From the NCBI GenBank assembly GCA_019057975.1, contig JAHLWJ010000133.1, positions 1 through 11,578 of the forward strand: a DNA stretch of 11,578 bases. Reading direction: 5' to 3'. The translations under genes and the position numbers were made by a program. Positions 7,353 to 11,578 of this stretch are shown piece after piece; the first letter of the stretch is position 1; each line of letters begins with the position of its first letter. The notes beneath the pieces were generated by a model. The model had not been told where the DNA came from, searched no databases, and was given only the letters and a program-made list of their open reading frames with translations. Origin of the DNA: Promethearchaeota archaeon. GTDB lineage: Archaea; Asgardarchaeota; Lokiarchaeia; Sigynarchaeales; SOKP01.

Positions 7353-7459
7353 GTGAAATAATCCATTTTTAGTTTCACCTTTAATTTCTTGATTTATATT
7401 ATTATTATCTTTTTTTCAGGGTGAATCTTATTTTCGCAATTTCACTAATTCATATAAAA
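7353..7459 (+). promoter_or_regulatory. Promoter region with two GTGAA/TTCAC inverted repeats
   Basis: GTGAAA (7353-7358) faces TTTCAC (7373-7378), and GTGAA (7421-7425) faces TTCAC (7441-7445), with almost the same spacing. The second pair ends just before a TATA-like CATATAAAAA (7451-7460). This looks like an operator pair for the gene at 7513, unlike the ACTY-N6-RAGT sites used by its neighbours. The TATA position predicts transcription start near 7480. Confidence 0.35.
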
Positions 7460-7512
7460 ATTTTCTGTTTTTGAAATCCTTAAAAGCGAATTATTTTATC
7501 ATTTATGCGACT

Positions 7513-7833
7513 ATGAAAAATTTTTCCTCAAGAACTCACTTAAGTAACTATCAATATGCTATAAAAATTATTGAAGATTGTAAGGACAATTGGCTTCAAG
7601 ATCAATTTCCGAATATTGATCAATTATTATATGATTATGATTTAATAGATGTCACTGGAAAAATCCAAGATTTTAAGTCTTATTATCAGTTTAAAGATGC
7701 TCTCGATCATTTAACCAACTATAAGTTCATCAGGATCTTAATAGATTCTAGAACAGTTCCTCGAATTTATAAGGGGAACAGAAATATTCCAAACAATTTT
7801 ACTTACGAAGAATATTGGTCAAGAAATTTTTAA
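7513..7833 (+). CDS. Unrecognised protein of about 106 residues
   Basis: I do not recognise this family. From the ATG at 7513 it encodes 106 residues, polar and rich in Tyr, Asn and Asp, with no signal peptide or membrane segment. Landmarks are YDYDLIDVTGKIQDF in the middle, then a short beta-like stretch (FIRILIDSRTVPRIY) and an aromatic C-terminus (FTYEEYWSRNF). An in-frame TTG at 7471 would add 14 residues. I prefer the ATG because the TATA box at 7451-7460 puts the transcript start near 7480, downstream of that TTG. In its module it takes the place held by a Rab-like GTPase in the other two, but it is no GTPase: there is no P-loop or NKxD. It has its own promoter with GTGAA/TTCAC repeats, so it is likely regulated apart from smA2-smB2. 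Confidence 0.6.
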   Translation: MKNFSSRTHLSNYQYAIKIIEDCKDNWLQDQFPNIDQLLYDYDLIDVTGKIQDFKSYYQFKDALDHLTNYKFIRILIDSRTVPRIYKGNRNIPNNFTYEEYWSRNF

Positions 7834-7962
7834 AACCTGATGAGCTGAGTCTTTACGAATTTTTAAACTATTCTAAACTCTATAACTTCTTCTTAGGGAT
7901 GAACTTATATTAAACAGAGACACATTTTAAGAAAAGATGAGGAGAGTCTAAAACAAGTCTTA

Positions 7963-7978
7963 AACTCCATTTGAACTT
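7963..7978. promoter_or_regulatory. Operator O3 before the 84-residue gene
   Basis: AACTCC-attt-GAACTT keeps the left ACTC; the right arm is degenerate (AACT where RAGT is expected). The spacing to the TATA box at 7992 is exactly 14 bases, as at O1 and O2b, and the preceding 25 bases match those before O2b. Several AACT/AACTT half-sites lie between 7866 and 7906. This is the weakest of the four sites as a palindrome but strong by position. Confidence 0.5.
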
Positions 7979-7991
7979 CGCAATGTTAAAC

Positions 7992-7999
7992 TATAAATT
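7992..7999 (+). promoter_or_regulatory. TATA box for the 84-residue gene and module 3
   Basis: TATAAATT lies in the context TTAAAC before and AAACC after, almost the same as at 7012. Transcription start is predicted near 8018-8020. The transcript would pass through a possible 18-codon ORF, the 84-residue gene, a strong hairpin and then smA3-smB3. Confidence 0.6.
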
Positions 8000-8021
8000 A
8001 AACCTTGCTCTAACTAAACTT

Positions 8022-8078
8022 ATGAAAAGAAATATGAGTATGAAAAATAATTTACAATATTTTAGAAATATGAATTGA
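8022..8078 (+). CDS. Possible 18-codon leader ORF
   Basis: ATG at 8022 opens 18 codons beginning MKRNMSMKNN, and the stop TGA at 8076-8078 touches the GAGGTGG ribosome site of the next gene. The ATG is within a few bases of the predicted transcript start, so it could be read without a leader and couple to the 84-residue gene. No copy exists elsewhere in the window, and in AT-rich DNA such an ORF can arise by chance. Confidence 0.25.
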   Translation: MKRNMSMKNNLQYFRNMN

Positions 8079-8093
8079 GAGGTGGTGGAATAA

Positions 8094-8348
8094 ATGGTTC
8101 AAGTATTAGTTAAGAGAAAGGAATTTGAGGAACCTTTTGAAATAGAAGAAGTAATTATTTTAGAAGAGCTCCCTGCTATTGAGGAAGATTATACGATAGT
8201 GAGAGTAAAAGCAGAGGAGAAACCAGTTAAAAATGCTTTATTAAAATTATTGAAGAAAGCTAAATATAATGCTAAGTATTTAGAAGAGAAAATTCCTGTG
8301 GAAAAGATCAGAAGAAATATTCACTACAGGAATTATGGAAATTTCTAA
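8094..8348 (+). CDS. Unrecognised 84-residue protein
   Basis: The ATG at 8094 has a strong ribosome site, GAGGTGG at 8078-8084. The product divides into an acidic N-terminal half (residues 1-43, with EEPFEIEEVIILEELPAIEE), probably beta-rich, and a basic, helical C-terminal half (residues 44-84, with LLKLLKKAKYNAKYLEEK and an RRNIHYRNYGNF end). This charge split could suit binding to nucleic acid or to an acidic partner, but no known motif is visible and I do not recognise the family. It is the first full gene behind operator O3 and probably shares a transcript with smA3 and smB3, where modules 1 and 2 have no equivalent. No membrane segment or cysteines. Confidence 0.7.
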   Translation: MVQVLVKRKEFEEPFEIEEVIILEELPAIEEDYTIVRVKAEEKPVKNALLKLLKKAKYNAKYLEEKIPVEKIRRNIHYRNYGNF

Positions 8349-8428
8349 AAAACATTCTATCATCATAACGCTGATTTAATTCATCCGACAAGCCGAAGTA
8401 GTAAAATCAGGGAGAAATAAAATCAGGG

Positions 8429-8455
8429 GGAGGGGGACCTTTATTATCCCCCTCC
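8429..8455 (+). promoter_or_regulatory. Strong GC-rich hairpin before smA3
   Basis: GGAGGGGGA (8429-8437) pairs perfectly with TCCCCCTCC (8447-8455) around a 9-base loop, far the most GC-rich spot in this AT-rich window. It is preceded by the direct repeat AAAATCAGGG (8404-8413 and 8419-8428). No T-tract follows, so it is not an ordinary terminator. The CCCTCC arm is also complementary to the smA3 ribosome site GGGAGGG (8481-8487), so the two pairings exclude each other. It could be a processing site, an attenuator or a translation switch. Confidence 0.55.
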
Positions 8456-8496
8456 ATTTGATATATATTGAAATAATAATGGGAGGGCGAAAAATA

Positions 8497-8589
8497 ATGA
8501 AAAACATAAAAATAGAGAGAATTGAAAGGATTAAGATAAAGAACGATTTAGAAGAGTATAAGGAGCTCATTAATCGTATAATAAAATGA
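8497..8589 (+). CDS. smA3, 30-residue small protein
   Basis: This copy of smA2 starts MKNIKIERIERIKIKNDLEE and ends INRIIK. It has a near-ideal ribosome site, GGGAGGG at 8481-8487, 9 bases before the ATG. That site is strong evidence of translation and marks the start. The predicted product is one charged amphipathic helix. It lies 148 bases after the 84-residue gene, with the GC-rich hairpin between them, and smB3 begins 42 bases after its stop. Unlike smA2 it has no operator and TATA box of its own directly upstream, so it probably depends on the promoter at 7992 and may be regulated through the hairpin. Function unknown. Confidence 0.65.
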   Translation: MKNIKIERIERIKIKNDLEEYKELINRIIK

Positions 8590-8631
8590 TTAATTCTTTT
8601 AAAATAAAAAATTTAATAGAGGTTGTTAAAA

Positions 8632-8718
8632 ATGAAAAAACAAAAAAAGGATAATTCGATGGGAAATTTTCTTTTAAATCCAGAAAAATATAAATTTGGA
8701 TTAAAAGATCTTAAATAA
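8632..8718 (+). CDS. smB3, 28-residue conserved small protein
   Basis: Base-for-base identical to smB2 over the whole ORF and its ribosome site (GAGG at 8619-8622, 9 bases before the ATG). The Lys-rich N-terminus, central NFLLNP and KFGLKDLK end are as described for smB2. It closes the module 3 transcript: an 11-base T-run begins 9 bases after the stop, and the second GTPase follows 171 bases later with its own promoter. In modules 1 and 3 smB lies directly upstream of a Rab-like GTPase in the same direction, which may mean a functional link or simply shared ancestry of the segment. Confidence 0.7.
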   Translation: MKKQKKDNSMGNFLLNPEKYKFGLKDLK

Positions 8719-8727
8719 AATTCAAAC

Positions 8728-8738
8728 TTTTTTTTTTT
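8728..8738 (+). terminator. Oligo-T terminator after smB3
   Basis: An unbroken run of 11 T follows the smB3 stop. It is the clearest of the three T-tracts that close the smB units. Confidence 0.6.
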
Positions 8739-8800
8739 CTAATTTAATATTATGAAATTATACATTTCGTACATTTTTCGATTATTTTTGAACAGAAACA

Positions 8801-8829
8801 AAAATTTTATATTAAAAATTAACTAATCT
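8801..8829 (+). promoter_or_regulatory. Promoter of GTPase 2, shared with GTPase 1
   Basis: AAAATTTTATATT (8801-8813) and CTAATCT (8823-8829) repeat the block before GTPase 1. The TATA core is about 83 bases before the ATG. A second TATA-like GAATATATAC (about 8856-8865) could give a nearly leaderless transcript instead. Confidence 0.45.
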
Positions 8830-8889
8830 TAGTTTAATTACATTTTATTAAATAGAATATATACTTATTTTATTTCTTCCAGGGATTTT

Positions 8890-9453
8890 ATGAGTGATGA
8901 TGGTCGAAGGTTTCGATTTAAGGTAACTGTTATTGGAGATGGCAGGGTGGGAAAAACTTCGCTTATTAAGAAGTTCACTCAAGGATCATTTAAGAAGGAT
9001 TATGTTAAGACAATTGGAGCACAATTCTCGGTGTACAATAAAGAATTAGAAGGAGATAAAATCAGACTATTATTTTGGGATATTGCTGGGCAGGACACCT
9101 TCCACTTTTTACGTCCTTCTTTCTTTAAGAACAGCAAAGCTGCTATTATTGTATATAGTCTTGAGGATAATAAACTTGGTGAAGAGAGTTTTAAGCATTT
9201 ATTAGATTGGCACGAAGACATTATAAAACATTGTGGAGATATTCCGATAGTTGTATTTGCAAATAAGGTTGATCTAGTAGACGAAGATAACTTAGACGAT
9301 TCAGGTATTAAAGAAATAGTTAAAGAGAATAATTTTCTTGGGTATTATGTAACATCCGCAAAAACAGGGAAGGGTGTAATTACAGCATTTAATATGATAA
9401 TTGATGAGTTATATAACAAGTTTAAATTATTATCTGTTGAGTTACAAGATTGA
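8890..9453 (+). CDS. Rab/Ras-like small GTPase 2
   Basis: This 187-residue paralogue of the GTPase at 3721 aligns without gaps through the G domain. Motifs are GDGRVGKTS (16-24), T41, DIAGQ (64-68), NKVD (125-128) and SAK (156-158). The glutamine needed for GTP hydrolysis is kept. The tail (SVELQD) has no cysteine, so no lipid anchor is predicted. Most differences from GTPase 1 lie in the N-terminal extension, the region after the switch II helix and the last helices, where partner contacts usually differ. Synonymous sites differ freely between the two genes, so the duplication is old, in contrast to the near-identical smB copies beside them. It is probably a molecular switch acting in the same pathway as GTPase 1; regulators and effectors are not identifiable here. 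Confidence 0.93.
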   Translation: MSDDGRRFRFKVTVIGDGRVGKTSLIKKFTQGSFKKDYVKTIGAQFSVYNKELEGDKIRLLFWDIAGQDTFHFLRPSFFKNSKAAIIVYSLEDNKLGEESFKHLLDWHEDIIKHCGDIPIVVFANKVDLVDEDNLDDSGIKEIVKENNFLGYYVTSAKTGKGVITAFNMIIDELYNKFKLLSVELQD

Positions 9454-9603
9454 ATTATCATTCAAAAGAAGATTTACTGAACTTAGATAATTATTGATAT
9501 TTCAAGGATGCTTTTATTTTATTAGAGAAAATAAATTTTATTGAGTTTATTTTAATACTAATAAGCATTTTAGAATAATTATTGTTCGAAAAGATGAGAA
9601 ACA

Positions 9604-9960
9604 ATGGAAGGAGAAGAAAAATATCAATGGGTAAAATGTAAAAATTGTGGATATTTACAGTATAAATCTCATTTAAGATGTTTAAAATGTAAAAATAGTA
9701 AATTTGAAAGCATAAACGCTTCAGGAACATGCAGGCTTCTTACTTTTACTATTTTAAAAGCACCTCCTGCTGAATTTAGGAAAAATCCTTCATATGCGCT
9801 AGGAGTTGTTGAATTTGAAAATGGAGTAAAAGCACTTGGGCAAATATCAACACAAGATAATTTAAAAACTGGAATGGAATTAAAATCTATATACACTAAA
9901 ATTTGCGATAATTTAGATGGAAAAGAAATATACAATTATGTATTCGAACCAAATTTATAA
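9604..9960 (+). CDS. DUF35-type Zn-ribbon/OB-fold protein
   Basis: This 118-residue protein has an N-terminal rubredoxin-like zinc ribbon (C12, C15, C26, C29) followed by an OB fold (about 43-118; landmarks YALGVVEFENGVKALGQI and LKTGMEL). This is the architecture of DUF35 proteins. In archaea these often accompany thiolase and HMG-CoA synthase and help pass a CoA thioester between active sites. Here no thiolase or synthase adjoins. Instead the next gene, 21 bases downstream, is the methylmalonyl-CoA mutase large subunit, so a role with CoA esters of propionate or odd-chain fatty acid metabolism is likely. The start ATG has no strong Shine-Dalgarno. A possible TATA element (TTTATTTTAATA) lies near 9546-9557. 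Cytoplasmic. Confidence 0.85.
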   Translation: MEGEEKYQWVKCKNCGYLQYKSHLRCLKCKNSKFESINASGTCRLLTFTILKAPPAEFRKNPSYALGVVEFENGVKALGQISTQDNLKTGMELKSIYTKICDNLDGKEIYNYVFEPNL

Positions 9961-9981
9961 AATTTATGGAGAATAAAAATA

Positions 9982-11578
9982 ATGTTTACAAATGAAGAAC
10001 TTCAGAAAATTAAAAGCAAAAGGTCTGAATGGGAAGAAAAAAATCTATCAAAATTTGTTCAAAAAGGAGAGCGAGAGCAGAAATTTGAAACACCTTCAGG
10101 AATTCCTCTAAAACATGTGTATGGGCCAGAGGATATTGAAAATATTGATTATCTAGAGGATCTCGGATTCCCTGGGGCACCACCTTTCACTAGGGGTGTG
10201 TATCCAAATATGTATAGAGGAAAGATTTGGTCTATGAGACAATATAGTGGTTTTGCTGATGCGAGTAAAACTAATGAGCGATTCAAGTATCTAATATCTC
10301 AAGGTCAAAAAGGTCTTTCAATAGCTTTTGATCTTCCTACTCAAATGGGGTATAATTCAGATAATAAGATTTGTTTAGGTGAAGTAGGGCGAATTGGTGT
10401 CACTGTTAATTCATTAAAAGATTTCGAAAAGGTTTTTCAGGATATAGCTTTAGATAAGGTTTCAACTAGTATGACGATAAACGCACCAACATCAATAATA
10501 TTAGCGATGTATATCGCGATAGGAAAAAAACATGGTGTTAAACAGGACCAATTAACCGGTACACTTCAAAATGATATTTTGAAAGAATATGTTGCTAGAG
10601 GCGCATATATCTATCCCCCCAAGCCATCTTTAAGATTAACCGCAGATGTAATTGAATATTGTTCTAAATATTTGCCAAGGTTTAATGCAATCAGTATATG
10701 CGGTTACCACATGCGTGATGCTGGAAGTAATGCCGTTCATGAATTAGCGTTTACTTTGGCTGATGGTATTTCATATGTTGAAGAGGTTCTCGAAAGGGGT
10801 ATTGATATTGATGATTTTGCTCCAAGATTATCTTTCTTTTTCACGGTTCATAATAATTTTTTTGAGGAGATCGCGAAATTAAGAGCGGCAAGAAGAATAT
10901 GGGCAAAGCTTATGAGGGATAGGTTTAATGCTAAAGATCCTAACTCTTTAAGGTTAAGGTTTCACATTCATACTTGTGGGAGCACCTTGACGGCTCAGCA
11001 ACCTCAAGTTAATATTATTAGAGCCACTGTTCAATCTTTAGCAGCAATATTAGGAGGGACTCAGTCTCTTCATACCTGTGGAGCTGATGAGGCTTTGGCT
11101 CTTCCTACTGAAGACTCAGCTAGACTTTCATTACGAACGCAACAAGTGCTTGCATATGAAACGGGAGTTACAGATGTTGTTGATCCTTTAGGTGGATCTT
11201 ATTATCTTGAACATTTGACAAATAAATTAGAAGAAAAGGCATTAGATTATATTGATAAAATAGATAAAATGGGTGGTATGCCTGTTGCCATTGAAAATGC
11301 TTTCATTCAAAAAGAGATTCTAAATAATGCTTATATGATACAAAAGCGGATTGATGATGGGAGCAAAAAAGTCGTCGGGGTAAACATGTTTTGCACTGAT
11401 GACAAATATAAAATAGAAACCTTCAAATATGATAAGGAGTCTGAAATGAGAATCAAAGAAGCTCTTAAAAATTTGAAGGAACACCGAAATGAAAATCTCG
11501 TTAAAGAAAAATTGAATCAATTGAAAGAAGTTGCTAATTCTTCTGAAAATATTATGCCGATTATGATTGAGACAGTTA
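9982..11578 (+). CDS. Methylmalonyl-CoA mutase large subunit (partial, runs off the window)
   Basis: The open frame continues to the last base, giving 532 residues of a subunit that in archaea is usually about 550-560 residues long. It therefore lacks only its C-terminal end. It is the TIM-barrel catalytic subunit that interconverts (R)-methylmalonyl-CoA and succinyl-CoA by a radical mechanism with adenosylcobalamin. The cobalamin-binding small subunit should be a separate gene further right. Specificity residues match methylmalonyl-CoA mutase: Tyr88 in MRQYSGF and Arg206 in ARGAYIYPP, where isobutyryl-CoA mutase has Phe and Gln. His243 in SICGYHM is the active-site histidine. The barrel core is well conserved (GQKGLSIAFDLPT, TLQNDILKEY, VDPLGGSYY). 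GGAGA at 9968-9972 is a good ribosome site. Probably in one operon with the DUF35 gene. Confidence 0.96.
   Translation, partial: MFTNEELQKIKSKRSEWEEKNLSKFVQKGEREQKFETPSGIPLKHVYGPEDIENIDYLEDLGFPGAPPFTRGVYPNMYRGKIWSMRQYSGFADASKTNERFKYLISQGQKGLSIAFDLPTQMGYNSDNKICLGEVGRIGVTVNSLKDFEKVFQDIALDKVSTSMTINAPTSIILAMYIAIGKKHGVKQDQLTGTLQNDILKEYVARGAYIYPPKPSLRLTADVIEYCSKYLPRFNAISICGYHMRDAGSNAVHELAFTLADGISYVEEVLERGIDIDDFAPRLSFFFTVHNNFFEEIAKLRAARRIWAKLMRDRFNAKDPNSLRLRFHIHTCGSTLTAQQPQVNIIRATVQSLAAILGGTQSLHTCGADEALALPTEDSARLSLRTQQVLAYETGVTDVVDPLGGSYYLEHLTNKLEEKALDYIDKIDKMGGMPVAIENAFIQKEILNNAYMIQKRIDDGSKKVVGVNMFCTDDKYKIETFKYDKESEMRIKEALKNLKEHRNENLVKEKLNQLKEVANSSENIMPIMIETV

Larger units (their letters stand above)
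8497..8734 (+). repeat. smA-smB direct repeat, copy 3
   Basis: Second copy of the 240-base unit at 7071-7310, offset by about 1.42 kb, in the same orientation. The smB part is identical to copy 2. The sequences before and after the unit do not match those of copy 2, so the repeat is sharply bounded. Confidence 0.85.

Noticed and set aside
7866..7914. Cluster of AACT half-sites and a TATA-like TTATATTAAAC
   Set aside because: Spacing is irregular and no full ACTY-N6-RAGT is formed. It may be a remnant, but cannot be told from chance in AT-rich DNA.
8376..8570. Minus-strand open frame of 64 codons across the hairpin and smA3
   Set aside because: It is antisense to smA3, which has an ideal ribosome site and a second in-frame copy. 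The product is a low-complexity hydrophobic translation typical of antisense reading of AT-rich coding DNA.
3429..8734. CRISPR-like array made of the three smB repeats
   Set aside because: Only three copies, kilobases apart, with genes between them and an open frame inside. There is no regular spacer structure and no cas gene.
7071..8734. The 240-base repeat as an insertion sequence or MITE
   Set aside because: No terminal inverted repeats, target duplications or transposase were seen. It carries ribosome sites and two in-frame ORFs, so a duplicated gene unit explains it better, though mobility is not excluded.
9453..9492. AATTATC/GATAATT inverted repeat after GTPase 2 as a terminator
   Set aside because: Only 7 bp with a 26-base loop, and no direct T-tract; too weak in AT-rich sequence to list.
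9000..9935. Minus-strand open frames opposite GTPase 2 and the DUF35 gene
   Set aside because: Both plus-strand genes have clear family motifs. The antisense products are Ser/Leu-rich with no recognisable domain.

Overview
The window is AT-rich (about 70% or more by eye) and gene-dense. Rab/Ras-type small GTPases with intact G1-G5 motifs, archaeal promoters (A-rich BRE plus TATA box), oligo-T terminators and a HEPN-nucleotidyltransferase pair point to an archaeon. The closest fit I recognise is an Asgard archaeon of the Lokiarchaeia type. This assignment is inference; the window has no rRNA or marker gene.

Layout. (1) 136-1189, minus strand: a HEPN-like protein followed by a MNT-type nucleotidyltransferase, a toxin-antitoxin-like pair. 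(2) 1369-9453: a three-part duplicated locus. Module 1 has a tandem winged-helix/TPR regulator (minus), a 27-residue ORF (plus, smB1) and a Rab-like GTPase (plus). Module 2 has a second, longer winged-helix/TPR regulator (minus), two small ORFs of 30 and 28 residues (smA2, smB2) and an unrecognised protein of about 106 residues. Module 3 has an unrecognised 84-residue protein, a strong hairpin, smA3, smB3 and a second Rab-like GTPase, with no regulator of its own. (3) 9604-11578, plus strand: a DUF35 Zn-ribbon/OB-fold protein and the large subunit of methylmalonyl-CoA mutase, which runs off the window and is nearly complete.

The unusual part is region 2. An operator of the form ACTY-N6-RAGT occurs four times, each 13-14 bp upstream of a TATA box. 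The boxes serve smB1, smA2-smB2, the 84-residue gene and the second regulator itself. Each smB copy is followed at once by an oligo-T tract. The two GTPases share a separate promoter block. The smA/smB copies are almost identical in nucleotide sequence, although the regulators and GTPases around them have diverged widely.

Working model (inference): the winged-helix/TPR proteins bind the palindromes just upstream of the BRE/TATA, autoregulate, and control the small-protein units. The small proteins could be TPR ligands, making the system a formal analogue of bacterial RRNPP (Rap/PlcR/AimR-type) regulator-peptide pairs, but with no visible secretion signal. The linked GTPases suggest signalling, although nothing in the sequence proves contact between the parts.
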